Below, piece after piece: positions 32,781 to 40,976 of a stretch of 64,000 nucleotides of DNA (its first letter is position 1; the number at the start of each line of letters is the position of its first letter). The notes under the pieces were generated by a model that had not been told where the DNA came from, ran no database searches, and worked only from the letters and a program-made list of their open reading frames with translations. Origin of the DNA: Arenibaculum pallidiluteum (GTDB lineage Bacteria; Pseudomonadota; Alphaproteobacteria; Azospirillales; Azospirillaceae); contig NZ_JAFIQU010000001.1 in NCBI RefSeq assembly GCF_017355985.1, positions 620,001 to 684,000 of the forward strand. Reading direction: 5' to 3'. The position numbers were made by a program, and so were the translations under genes.

Positions 32781-34700
32781 TCAGAGGAAGAAGTAGTCGA
32801 CCCCTTCCACCAGCCCGACCGCGTTCACGATGGCCTGGCCGTCGCTCCAGTCGAAGACGGTCGCCCCCTGGCTCCTGGTCACCGTGGCAGGCCCGTTGAT
32901 CGTCAGCCTGTCGCCACCTGCAACCCCGGCCCCGTTGAAGCCTTGGATCCTCACGGTACCGTCGTGAAAGCCGACCTCGAAGGTATCGGCATCGCCCATG
33001 CGGCTGATGAAGGTGTCGTTGCCGCCTCCGAACCGGAAGAAATCGTCGCCGCGCCCGCCATCGAGCACCTCGTCGATGGCGCCGCTGAAGATCGTGTCAT
33101 TGCCGGTGCCCGACACGAAATGCATGGATGGAAGGGAGCTGCCCTCGTCGGCCGTGTAATGGACGGTCCGGGACGTCGCCACCTCGATCCGTTCTATGGA
33201 GAAGAACCTAAGCCTGGCGCCCGTGATGCCATCGTCACTGTATGCCCCGATGGACACAGTCGGTTCATTCAGGTTGCTTGACCCCGCTCCGGCCAGATGG
33301 ACGCTCATCACTGCCGGACCGACGGGTTCGTCGCCCCAGCTTGCAAACGCACGGTTGGTGACCCGCAGCACGTCGAAGCCGTCGCCGCCGTCGATGCGGC
33401 CCGAGGCCCGGGCAAGGTTCACGTTGACCGCGCCGGGATCGAAGATCAGTACGTCGTCCCCGGACCCTCCATGTGCGTCGCCGCCATCGGGGCCGAATTC
33501 TACCCAGTCGTTGCCAGCGCCGGCGAAGATGCGGTCGTAGCCCTGCTCGCCAAGCAGACGGTCGTTGCCACCGCCGCCATAGACCAGATCGTCTCCATTC
33601 CCGCCGCGGACATGGTCGTTGCCGCCGCCCGCGAAGATCCGCTCACGCTCGGACCCGCCGTCGATCGTCTCACCCTCGGGGGTTCCCCGCAAATCCCTGG
33701 GCGGAGGGGCATCCGGCATGGCTGTCCGGGGCCACGCGGGTGGCGCTCCGCGCGCGACGGAGCCTGGGCCGAAGGTAAAGGTGTTTTCGTCCCGGACCAG
33801 GCCGGTCGCGTCGATGACGATGCTGCCGGCAACACCTTCAAGGGTGGAGCTGATGAACGTCCGGCCTCCGACCTCCCTCATCTCAACGGGATCCGCTTGG
33901 GAAACGATGGCGAGCCTGTCCCCCTGGCCGAAGCCATGGACACGCTTGACGCCGTCACTGAGGCTCGAGACCGTGACCTCGTCGGCCTCGCCGGGATTGA
34001 GGACGATCGAAACGCTGCCGGCCTGAAGGTCGAAGATGTCGGAGCCGCCGCCGCCCTCGATGCGGAGCGCGCCGGCACCGCCTGCGATATCCGCCGGCCG
34101 GCCGCGAAGCTCGAACCTGTCGTCATCCGGGCTCCCGACCACGAGCATCGCGTGGCCCTCTGGTCCGGAGGTGAGGAACACGTCGGACGCGGTCCTCAGC
34201 TCGACCCTCTCGATTCCCGTGAAGGCCCCGCCCGGCACCCAGAGGCCGTTCGGGTTGGTGAAATAGAGGAATGTCGCGGCTTCTCCCGATGTCATGTACA
34301 GCCGCGCAGGGATCCTGGAGCCCCCGTCGCCGGTGAAGAACGCGTCCGAGGCCAGGCGCAGCGTGTCGTAGCCGCGCCCGCCCTCCATCCATTGCCCGCC
34401 ATAGTCGGTGCCGGGCACGAGCCTGATGTTGCCGGGGCTGTAGAGCAGCGTGTCGTCCCCGTCCTCGCCATGGAGGATGTTGTTGACGCCTCCGCCGCCA
34501 AGCTGGTCGTTGCCTGTCCCGCCCGAGAGAAAGTCGGATCCGGCGTCGCCCCACAGAACGTCGCCATCACCCTCGCCCCACAATGCGTCTGCGCCATCGC
34601 CGCCATGGATCAGGTCGCCGCCGCCGCGGCCGAACAGCCAGTCGGTATCGGTCGTGCCGTTGATCACATCCGCCGCGGACGTGCCGATCTTGGTCGCCAT
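32781..34700 (-). CDS. RTX (hemolysin-type) calcium-binding repeat protein
   Basis: A 639-residue protein with three groups of glycine/aspartate-rich RTX nonapeptides of GGxGxDxxx type: residues about 25-75 (GGDGADALWGEGDGD and neighbours), about 345-420 and about 530-575. They fold into calcium-bound parallel beta rolls. There is no Sec signal; the C-terminus ends in a hydrophobic VGLVEGVDYFFL-like tail of the type that carries the type I secretion signal, so it is probably secreted. No enzyme domain is evident between the repeats. Its end resembles that of the second RTX protein downstream in this window. No type I secretion genes are nearby. Confidence 0.85.
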   Translation of the reverse strand: MATKIGTSAADVINGTTDTDWLFGRGGGDLIHGGDGADALWGEGDGDVLWGDAGSDFLSGGTGNDQLGGGGVNNILHGEDGDDTLLYSPGNIRLVPGTDYGGQWMEGGRGYDTLRLASDAFFTGDGGSRIPARLYMTSGEAATFLYFTNPNGLWVPGGAFTGIERVELRTASDVFLTSGPEGHAMLVVGSPDDDRFELRGRPADIAGGAGALRIEGGGGSDIFDLQAGSVSIVLNPGEADEVTVSSLSDGVKRVHGFGQGDRLAIVSQADPVEMREVGGRTFISSTLEGVAGSIVIDATGLVRDENTFTFGPGSVARGAPPAWPRTAMPDAPPPRDLRGTPEGETIDGGSERERIFAGGGNDHVRGGNGDDLVYGGGGNDRLLGEQGYDRIFAGAGNDWVEFGPDGGDAHGGSGDDVLIFDPGAVNVNLARASGRIDGGDGFDVLRVTNRAFASWGDEPVGPAVMSVHLAGAGSSNLNEPTVSIGAYSDDGITGARLRFFSIERIEVATSRTVHYTADEGSSLPSMHFVSGTGNDTIFSGAIDEVLDGGRGDDFFRFGGGNDTFISRMGDADTFEVGFHDGTVRIQGFNGAGVAGGDRLTINGPATVTRSQGATVFDWSDGQAIVNAVGLVEGVDYFFL

Positions 34701-35042
34701 GCGATCCCCCTCGGGAATGCTCCCGACAGGCCGCCCGGATATGGCATCAGCGTCGGTTCAACCGTCCAAGCGGCTCACCGGTCGAGACGACCTGCCAGGA
34801 CGCTCCGTCCGTCACGGGGTCCCGACATGGCAGTGTCGGGGCCGGCGGATCGGCCTGCGCCATGCGCCTCCCCGCGGGCAAGGATGCAGTGCTCCTGCCC
34901 GTGCCCTTTGCCTCCAGTCATTCGGCTGGAAACGACACGATATGACGGACGCGGAGGCCGACAGATAACACTTTGGCCACCAGGGGCCTCCCTCGTGGCT
35001 TAATCTGGATGCTGCAGTGCTGATCCAAGGGACCGGAGGCGG
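34701..35042. other. intergenic stretch between RTX gene start and MFS gene end
   Basis: About 340 bp without a credible gene. On the reverse strand it holds the end of the MFS transporter transcript and the promoter and leader of the RTX gene. A shorter, relatively A+T-rich patch (around ATTCGGCTGGAAACGACACG and GATAACACTTTGGCC) could contain the promoter. I see no repeat or structured element in it. Confidence 0.5.
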
Positions 35043-36314
35043 CTATCCCTGTTGCGGCGCGACGGGCGGCACCCGGGTCAGCAGGGCCGCGACGACGAGG
35101 CCGGCGGCCGACAGGCCGCCGACCAGCAGCACGACGCCGGGCCAACCCGCGGCGGTCCAGAACAGCCCACCGACCGATCCCGCGATGCTGGATCCCATGT
35201 AGTAGGACAGCAGGTACAGCGCCGATGCCTGGGCCCGCCCCGCCCTGGCCCGCAGCCCGACCCAGCTGCTGGCGACCGAATGGGCGCCGAAGAACCCGAA
35301 GGTGAAGACCGCGACCCCGAGGATCACCAGGGCAAGCGGCTGAAGCAGCGTGATCCCGAGGCCCGCCAGCATCAGTAGGATCGCGCTCCACAGCACGCGG
35401 CGGCGCCCCATGCGGTCGGCCAGCCCGCCCATCCAGGCCGAGGAGATGGTGCCGGCGAGATAAACCAGGAAGACGAGGCCGACCAGGGTCTGGCTGAGCC
35501 CGTAGGGCGGCTCCAGCAGGCGGAAGCCCACGTAGTTGTACACCGTGACGAAGCCGCCCATCAGCAGGAAGGCCGAGACGAACAGAAGCCGCAGGCCGGG
35601 GTCGCGCAGGTGCGCCCCCAGCATGCGCGCCAGCCCCGCCGTGCCGCCGCGGCTGGGCTGGAAGTGCCGCGAGGCCGGCAGGCTGCGCCACAGGATCACC
35701 GCCGCCCCGAGGCCGAGGCAGCCGAGAGTCGCGACCGCGACCCGCCAGGACGCAAGGTCCGTCACCGCCGCGGTGATCAGCCGGCCGCCCATGCCGCCCA
35801 CCGTCGTCCCGGCAATGTAGAGTCCGATCGCGCCGCCGATGGAGCGCGCCTCGATCTCGTCCGTGAGATAGGCGACGGCGACCGCGGGCAGGCCGCTGAG
35901 CGCCAGCCCCAGCAGGGCGCGCAGCGCCACCAGATGGGCGAAGTCGTCGACCGCCGCGGTCGCCAATGTCGTGAGCCCCGAGGCCACGAGCGCGGCCGCC
36001 ATCACCCGCTTGCGTCCGAACGCCTCCGAGATCGAGCTCGACACCAGCATGGCGAAAGCCAGCACGGCCGTCGCGGCCGACAGCGTCAGGCTGCTGGCGG
36101 CCGGCGACACCGCGAACTCGTCGGCAAGGACCGGCAGCAGCGGCTGCACGCAGTAGAGCAGCGCGAAGGTCGAGAAGCCCACGGAGAAGACGGCCGCCAT
36201 GGTCCGCCGGTACTCGGCCGTCCCTACCGCGATCCGGGTCGAGGCGGGCGGCGCGTGGAGCGTCGCATCTAGGGGCGCGTCGGGCGGCGTCCGGTGTGGC
36301 GGACCGGGCAGCAT
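35043..36314 (-). CDS. MFS transporter (YnfM/CynX-like)
   Basis: A 423-residue, 12-helix major facilitator. It follows a hydrophilic, proline-rich N-terminus of about 40 residues. The first helix reads AAVFSVGFSTFALLYCVQPLL, which with the following LPVLADEFAVSPAASSLTLS is characteristic of the YnfM group of arabinose/drug efflux-like MFS proteins. The conserved loop SISEAFGRKRVM and, in the second half, GGLADRMGRRRVLW are the paired GxxxDRxGRR-type motifs. The substrate is unknown. It lies between the two RTX genes, all on the reverse strand, with 158 bp separating it from the upstream one. Confidence 0.87.
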   Translation of the reverse strand: MLPGPPHRTPPDAPLDATLHAPPASTRIAVGTAEYRRTMAAVFSVGFSTFALLYCVQPLLPVLADEFAVSPAASSLTLSAATAVLAFAMLVSSSISEAFGRKRVMAAALVASGLTTLATAAVDDFAHLVALRALLGLALSGLPAVAVAYLTDEIEARSIGGAIGLYIAGTTVGGMGGRLITAAVTDLASWRVAVATLGCLGLGAAVILWRSLPASRHFQPSRGGTAGLARMLGAHLRDPGLRLLFVSAFLLMGGFVTVYNYVGFRLLEPPYGLSQTLVGLVFLVYLAGTISSAWMGGLADRMGRRRVLWSAILLMLAGLGITLLQPLALVILGVAVFTFGFFGAHSVASSWVGLRARAGRAQASALYLLSYYMGSSIAGSVGGLFWTAAGWPGVVLLVGGLSAAGLVVAALLTRVPPVAPQQG

Positions 36315-36472
36315 CGGGGCGGGTCTCCGGGTGGCGTGGGCTGGCGGGATACCGGTCGCCAGCCTACGCCATGCCGGAAAAGGCGCCTCCCCGGTTTGCG
36401 CAGGGCGCCTTCGCGCCGCACGCAGGGCGCGGCCCGGACCAGGGCCACCCCCGTTCCGAGCCGCGTCCGCCG

Positions 36473-37396
36473 CTAGGTGAACAGGTAGTCGCGGCCGGCA
36501 GTTAGCCCGACCGCGTCGACGGTCACGCTGTGTGCGCCGCCATTGTCGTCGTGCCACGAGAAGACCGTCCGCCGTGCATGTTCGGCCACGTCGAGAACCG
36601 GGGTCCCTTCGCCGGTGAAGCCGAAGAACTCGAGGACGTCCCCGGTGTTCCACCCCAGGATGCGGTCGTGGTCCGTGCCCCACGCCTCGTAGCGGAATGT
36701 GTCGCTTCCGGTCCGCGCGCTGATGATCGTGTCGTCGCCAAGACCGCTGGCGTAGGTGTCGCCGCCATCCCTGCCCTGCAGCGTCTCGGCTCCGCTGCCG
36801 CCGATGAAGCTGTCGTGGAACCGGGTCCCCAGAACCGTCAGGGCCATGTCGGTAGCGTTGTGATAGGTCAGCGGCCCGTTGCCGGAGACCTCGATCCGCT
36901 CGATCCCGGAGAGCGTCGCGCCGATGGCGGTCACGCCTTCGGTCTCCCAGGACGGGTCTCCCATCATCACGGTGCGGTGCTCGCCGTTGAAGGCCGGGAT
37001 CTCGTCGTCGAGGTAGATCAGCGTTCCTGACGGGACCGTCCGCTGCGAGACCTCGCCCGTCTCGGGATCGAAGACGGTGGTCGTCACCGTCGTATTGTTC
37101 ACGATCCGCAGCGTGTCTCGCCCCGTACCGCCGTCCAGGGTGCCGAGCGGGTCGCCAACATGATCGTTGACGGAGATGCGGCCGGGGTTCCAGGTCAGCA
37201 GGTCCTTGCCGGACCCGCCGAACAGGTGGTCGGGTCCCGCCTGCCCCCACAGCCGGTCGTTCCCCATCCCGGCGTGCAGCCAGTCCTCGCCGGCACCGCC
37301 CCAGAGCCGGTCGTTGCCCCCGAAGCCGTAGATCTCGTCCTTCCCCGAAGTGCCGAGGATGGTGTTCGCCCAGTTGTTGCCCTTCCTGATGGCCAT
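36473..37396 (-). CDS. RTX (hemolysin-type) calcium-binding repeat protein, shorter paralogue
   Basis: A 307-residue protein with RTX nonapeptides near the N-terminus (GFGGNDRLWGGAGEDWLH and the next GGSGKDLL) and again around residue 205 (GGSGAETLQGRDGGDTY, GLGDDTI). The C-terminus VDAVGLTAGRDYLFT closely matches that of the larger RTX protein (VNAVGLVEGVDYFFL), so the two share a probable type I secretion signal and descend from one ancestor. No Sec signal and no catalytic domain are visible. The short lead sequence MAIRKGNNWANTILGTSG is typical of the start of bacterial RTX repeat domains. Confidence 0.82.
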   Translation of the reverse strand: MAIRKGNNWANTILGTSGKDEIYGFGGNDRLWGGAGEDWLHAGMGNDRLWGQAGPDHLFGGSGKDLLTWNPGRISVNDHVGDPLGTLDGGTGRDTLRIVNNTTVTTTVFDPETGEVSQRTVPSGTLIYLDDEIPAFNGEHRTVMMGDPSWETEGVTAIGATLSGIERIEVSGNGPLTYHNATDMALTVLGTRFHDSFIGGSGAETLQGRDGGDTYASGLGDDTIISARTGSDTFRYEAWGTDHDRILGWNTGDVLEFFGFTGEGTPVLDVAEHARRTVFSWHDDNGGAHSVTVDAVGLTAGRDYLFT

Positions 37397-37788
37397 TCAG
37401 GCCTCCTTGTGGTCGGTTCCGGCACCGTCGGGCGCGGCAGCGCATGGCCCGGCGGCGATCTCGCGTCTTGCGTCGGTCAGCCCCGCGACGGCGCGGGGCT
37501 TGGGGGCGGACGGGTCCGGGACGGGCGGACGGCTTCGCGCGCGGAGCGCCGTCACGCCTGGCGGGAACGGCCCCGCCCTCCCTTCCCCAATCGCCCGTCC
37601 GGGGGTCGGGACGCCGCAGGTCGATCCAGGTCGACGTTCACGGCACGGGGCCAGTCTGGTGTGCGTCCGGCGCGGCTGTCACCGCTGGGCGCGGCTATTC
37701 CCCCTATCATTTCGCGATATCCCCGAAGGGGTAGAAGACGCAGCAGCGGTCCTCCGGACGCCTTGGGCCACGGTGGGACACGTGGAAC
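37397..37788. other. long intergenic stretch holding one copy of a duplicated element
   Basis: Nearly 400 bp without a supported gene between the short RTX gene and the FecC/D-type ATPase gene, both on the reverse strand. The first 250 bp are plain G+C-rich sequence in which I see nothing; the repeat described next occupies about 80 bp; the final 65 bp lead to the ATPase stop codon. Several open frames cross it but match no protein and have no ribosome sites. Confidence 0.5.
37644..37724 (-). repeat. copy B of a duplicated, possibly structured leader element
   Basis: This 80-bp element aligns without gaps to copy A at 40733-40813; by hand count 62 of 78 positions are identical. The shared core on the + strand is GGCTGTCACCGCTGG, then CGCGGCTA, then the near-palindrome ATTTCGCGATATCCC. 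On the reverse strand it would be read toward the short RTX gene, about 250 bp away, and it lies just beyond the end of the FecBCD-type operon. The terminal helix that is nearly perfect in copy A is weak here, so this copy may be a degenerated or differently used one. Confidence 0.6.
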
Positions 37789-38571
37789 TCAAAGACCCTC
37801 CTCCGCCGGAATGCAGACGCTCCGCCCCGCCCGCCCTGGCACGGGCAGGACCTCGACCGGCACGCCGTAGACGCGCCGTAGCGCCGCCGGGGTGATCGTC
37901 TCGGCCGGCGAGCCGCAGCCCACAAGGGATCCCTCGGCCATGAGGGCAACCTGGTCCCCGCAGGCGAAGGCATGGTCGGGCTCATGGGTGGAGAGCACGA
38001 TGCCGATGCCCCTGTCGGCCAAGCGCCGGATCAGCCCCAGGACCCGGGCCCTGTTGCAGAGATCGAGGCTCGCGGTCGGCTCGTCCATCACGAGGTACGG
38101 CGCCTCCTGCGCAAGGGCGCGCGCGATCAGTGCGAGCTGGCGCTGACCGCCCGACACGCGCGTGTAGGGCTGGTCGGCGATCCCGGCGATGCCCATGGCC
38201 TCCATCGCCTTTTCCGCCGCCTCGCGGTCGCGCGCGCCTGGGGTCGAGAAGGTGCCGAGATGGACCGCGCGCCCCATCAGGACCGTGTCCCGGATCGTGA
38301 AGGGGAAGTAGCCCGCGAAGGCCTGCGGAACATAGCCGATGCGCCGCGCGGCCTGCCGACGGGTAAGTGCCGCCAGCCGGGCGCCATCCACGAAAACGGC
38401 GCCGCCCTGCGCGGGCAGGAGGCCCAGCAGGGTGCGGAACAACGTCGTCTTGCCGCAGCCGTTGGGACCGAGCAGGACCGTGACCGAGCCGCGCGCCACG
38501 GTCAGCGAGACGTCTCGGCCCACCGGGCGGCCGGGATAGCCGAAGGCGATGCGCTCCGCGACGAGGCTCAT
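37789..38571 (-). CDS. FecE/BtuD-type ABC transporter ATP-binding protein
   Basis: ABC ATPase of 260 residues for an importer of the FecCD class. Walker A is GPNGCGKTT, the Q-loop lies in RRIGYVPQAFAGYFPF, the signature is VSGGQRQLALIARAL, Walker B is YLVMDEPTASLD and the H-loop is VLSTHEPDHA. The ATG overlaps the permease stop as ATGA. This class imports iron chelates, cobalamin, heme, and also molybdate or tungstate in the MolABC systems; the divergent tup genes make the last option attractive here. Confidence 0.9.
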   Translation of the reverse strand: MSLVAERIAFGYPGRPVGRDVSLTVARGSVTVLLGPNGCGKTTLFRTLLGLLPAQGGAVFVDGARLAALTRRQAARRIGYVPQAFAGYFPFTIRDTVLMGRAVHLGTFSTPGARDREAAEKAMEAMGIAGIADQPYTRVSGGQRQLALIARALAQEAPYLVMDEPTASLDLCNRARVLGLIRRLADRGIGIVLSTHEPDHAFACGDQVALMAEGSLVGCGSPAETITPAALRRVYGVPVEVLPVPGRAGRSVCIPAEEGL

Positions 38572-39632
38572 GTCCAGGGCCGCCGTGTGCGCGCCAGCAG
38601 CCACAGGAAGAAGGGCGCGCCGAGCGCGGCGTTCAGGACGCCCAGCGGGATCTCGGTCGCGCCGAGCATGCGGGCGGCCGTATCCACCCCCAGCAGGTAG
38701 GCGGCCCCCAGCAGTGCCGAGGCGGGAAGCAGCCGGACGAAGTCCGGCCCGACCAGCATCCGCGCGAGATGCGGCACGACGAGGCCGACCCAGCCCACGA
38801 CGCCCGCCTGCGACACAGCAGCCGCCGTCATCAGCGTCGCCGCCACGATGAGCGCCGCGCGGATCCGTCCCGTCTCCACGCCGAGCGCCCGCGCCTCCTC
38901 CTCGCCGAGCGACATCAGGTTGACGCGCCAGCGCAACAGCGCGAGCGGCACCAGCCCGACGAGCACCGGCAGGGCCAGGGAGGCGAGATCCGGCGCCTTG
39001 ACCGAGGCGAGGCTCCCAAGAAGCCAGAAGGCGATCGCAGGAAGCTGGTCGTAGGGATCCGCCAGCCAAGTCAGCAGCGAGACGCCCGCGCCGAGCAGCG
39101 ATCCCACGACCACGCCCGCCAGCACCAGCACCAGAGCCGCGTCATGGCTCGACCGCACCGCGCGCGTGATCGCCAGGACGGCGGCGACGGCCGCGATGCC
39201 CCCGGCAAAGCCCAGCCCCTGGATCGCCGCCACCGGAAGCGACAGGAAGATCCCCAGCACGGCGCCGAACGCCGCGCCCGAGGAAACCCCGAGGATGTCG
39301 GGCGAGACCAGCGGGTTGCGGAACAGCGCCTGGTAGGTGCAGCCCGCGGCGGCCAGTGCCGCGCCGACCAGCAGCGCCGACGCCACCCGAGGGAGCCGGA
39401 CCTGGAGGACGACAGTGTCGATCGCCGGCGCGAGGTCGCTGGGCATACCCAGTACCGCCGAGGCCAGGACACGGGCGACGTCCAACGGGTGCACCGGGAA
39501 CTTCCCGACAGCGAGCGCCAGCACCGCCAGCAGGCAGAGCGCCACGGACGCGGCCGTGAACGCGCCGATCCCGCCCCGGGTGCGCGGGGATGGGGATACG
39601 GATCCGTCCGCGGCGGCCTCGCCCGGACTCAC
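38568..39632 (-). CDS. FecCD family ABC transporter permease
   Basis: A 354-residue permease of the FecCD/BtuC type with about ten membrane helices. Family marks are the segment RLPRVASALLVGAALAAAG, then YQALFRNPLVSPDILGVSSG, the central helix reading AFWLLGSLAS, and GWVGLVVPHLARMLVGPD, the coupling-helix region that docks the ATPase. The GTG start overlaps the stop of the binding-protein gene as GTGA, and its own stop overlaps the ATPase start, so the three genes form one tightly coupled operon. Substrate assignment rests on context only. Confidence 0.92.
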   Translation of the reverse strand: MSPGEAAADGSVSPSPRTRGGIGAFTAASVALCLLAVLALAVGKFPVHPLDVARVLASAVLGMPSDLAPAIDTVVLQVRLPRVASALLVGAALAAAGCTYQALFRNPLVSPDILGVSSGAAFGAVLGIFLSLPVAAIQGLGFAGGIAAVAAVLAITRAVRSSHDAALVLVLAGVVVGSLLGAGVSLLTWLADPYDQLPAIAFWLLGSLASVKAPDLASLALPVLVGLVPLALLRWRVNLMSLGEEEARALGVETGRIRAALIVAATLMTAAAVSQAGVVGWVGLVVPHLARMLVGPDFVRLLPASALLGAAYLLGVDTAARMLGATEIPLGVLNAALGAPFFLWLLARTRRPWT

Positions 39633-40681
39633 GCGCCCGCCCCCTCCAGCAGCCGGTCGAGCTGCGCCGCGCTCGGCTCCTGATGGTAGAAGAGCGCATG
39701 GAACTCGGCCGCGTCGCGGCGCACGTCCCCTGGGGCCGCTCCCGGATAGAGCACGCGCTGCAGCCAGCGCACGCCGATCAGCCGGTTCACCGAGGGTGGC
39801 TGGTCGAACCAGCCGAAGGGAAGGTCGGGAGAGCGGTAGACGCGCCCCTCGCGCACGGCGCGCAGGCCAGCCCACCGCGGATCGCTCCTGACGGATCCGA
39901 AGAAGGCCCGGTCGATCGTCAGGACGATGTCGGGGTCCCAGGACAGGATCTGCTCGAACGACACGGCGGCGATGCCGCCCCGGCCGGCGGCGGCCGCGAC
40001 GTTGCGCGCGCCGGCGACCTCGAGCAGCTCGACATTGATGGAGCCGTCGAGCCCCGTCTCCAGCCCGTCGGCGCCGCGGGCGTAGTAGACCCGCGGCCGC
40101 GCGGCCTCGGGAACCGCGGCGGCCGTGGCGCCGGCCTCGGTCACCACACGCTCGGCATAGGCGGCCAGCCGCCCGGCCCGGTCCTCGACGCCGAGGATCG
40201 AGCCCAGCCGGCGCAGCGTCGCGGGGATCGTCTCGAACCGGCCGTCGAAAAGGGCGACGGGAAGCCCCGTCTGCTGCTGCACGCGGTCGGCAAGCGAGAC
40301 GTAGGTCGGCGCGATCGTGCCGTAGTCCAGGATCAGGTCCGGCGCGGCGGCAAGCACCGTCTCGACATTGGCGGTGTCGCCCCGCCCCGTCAGGCGGCCG
40401 AGCTCGGGAAGGCCGGCATAGCGTTCCGGCATGAAGGCGGCGGCCTGGGCGCCGGGACGGCGCGTCCAGCCGAGCAGCCTGTCGGGAGCGAGGACATAAA
40501 GCAGAATGGAGGCCGGGTGCCCCGCGGCATAGATCCGCTGCGGCGCTGCCGGGATCCGGACCTGCCGGCCGGCGTCGTCGGTGAAGGCCACCGGTGCCGC
40601 ATGGGCGCTCCATGCGAATGCTGCGCCGGCCAAAAGGCCAGCCGGGAGCTTCAAGGCGTCGCGCCTTCTGATCGGTTTCAT
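39629..40681 (-). CDS. FecB/BtuF-type ABC transporter substrate-binding protein, molybdate/tungstate or metal-complex candidate
   Basis: A 350-residue type III periplasmic binding protein with a leader that begins MKPIRRRDALKLPAGLLAG, a twin-arginine-like or Sec signal ending at AWSAHA. The mature part has the FecB-type opening FTDDAGRQVRIPAAPQRIYA and a C-terminal PFGWFDQPPSVNRLIG block often seen in members associated with molybdate-type or chelate uptake. I chose the ATG at the leader rather than one 30 codons upstream that runs through the conserved leader element. It heads the operon with the permease and ATPase and is divergent from tupBCA. Confidence 0.88.
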   Translation of the reverse strand: MKPIRRRDALKLPAGLLAGAAFAWSAHAAPVAFTDDAGRQVRIPAAPQRIYAAGHPASILLYVLAPDRLLGWTRRPGAQAAAFMPERYAGLPELGRLTGRGDTANVETVLAAAPDLILDYGTIAPTYVSLADRVQQQTGLPVALFDGRFETIPATLRRLGSILGVEDRAGRLAAYAERVVTEAGATAAAVPEAARPRVYYARGADGLETGLDGSINVELLEVAGARNVAAAAGRGGIAAVSFEQILSWDPDIVLTIDRAFFGSVRSDPRWAGLRAVREGRVYRSPDLPFGWFDQPPSVNRLIGVRWLQRVLYPGAAPGDVRRDAAEFHALFYHQEPSAAQLDRLLEGAGA

Positions 40682-40732
40682 GGCATGTCCGGGGTCGGGG
40701 TGCCGCAAGCCGGCCCAGCTCGGCGCCCGCGG

Positions 40733-40813
40733 CATGGGGCGACTCTGGTGCGCCCCGACGGCGGCTGTCACCGCTGGTCGCGGCTACTCGCTCCATGATT
40801 TCGCGATATCCCG
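40733..40813 (-). repeat. copy A of a duplicated, possibly structured leader element
   Basis: On the reverse strand this element ends about 50 nt before the binding-protein ATG, where a riboswitch or attenuator would sit. Its ends can pair: CATGGAGCGA with TCGCCCCATG gives nine of ten pairs. Inside are three mutually competing segments (CCGC, GCGG, CCGC) that allow two alternative 4-bp hairpins. The first bases on that strand form the near-palindrome GATATCGCGAAATC. It does not match the cobalamin riboswitch core known to me. Copy B lies at 37644-37724 in the same orientation. Confidence 0.6.
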
Positions 40814-40938
40814 CTCGGCAGGCGATGGCGCATCGGCATTACCCTAAATGATGGCCGGCGACCCGGCGCTGCCTCGGCCGGCGAAGAAGACGTCTAGCCA
40901 CGTGCCACCCGCCCGTGCATGATCGCCACGGATTTCCC

Positions 40939-40952
40939 GATTTCCGGAAATC
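40939..40952. promoter_or_regulatory. perfect 14-bp palindrome in the tupB leader, candidate Mo/W operator
   Basis: GATTTCCGGAAATC is a perfect palindrome 24 bp upstream of the tupB start, nested in a larger inverted repeat (GGATTTCC with GGAAATCC). The two copies of the leader element carry GATTTCGCGATATC and CATTTCGCGATATC, which share 11 and 10 of the 14 positions. A common dimeric regulator, possibly the HTH plus PBP-like protein encoded downstream of tupA, would explain this. Confidence 0.5.
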
Positions 40953-40976
40953 CTGCAGGTTTTCGCACAGAGACCA

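Noticed and set aside
33297-35003. Forward-strand 568-residue open frame opposite the RTX gene
   Set aside because: The reverse-strand RTX repeats explain the open frame; the forward product has no domain and no ribosome site.
40733-40813. Cobalamin riboswitch in front of the BtuF/FecB-type gene
   Set aside because: The conserved B12-box and GCCACTG-type core elements I know of are not present.
40581-40847. Forward open frame through leader element copy A, with a similar frame through copy B
   Set aside because: The two frames share residues such as AAVTAGRGYS, but one begins in antisense to the binding-protein gene and neither has a ribosome site; kept as an alternative reading in the finding, not as a gene.
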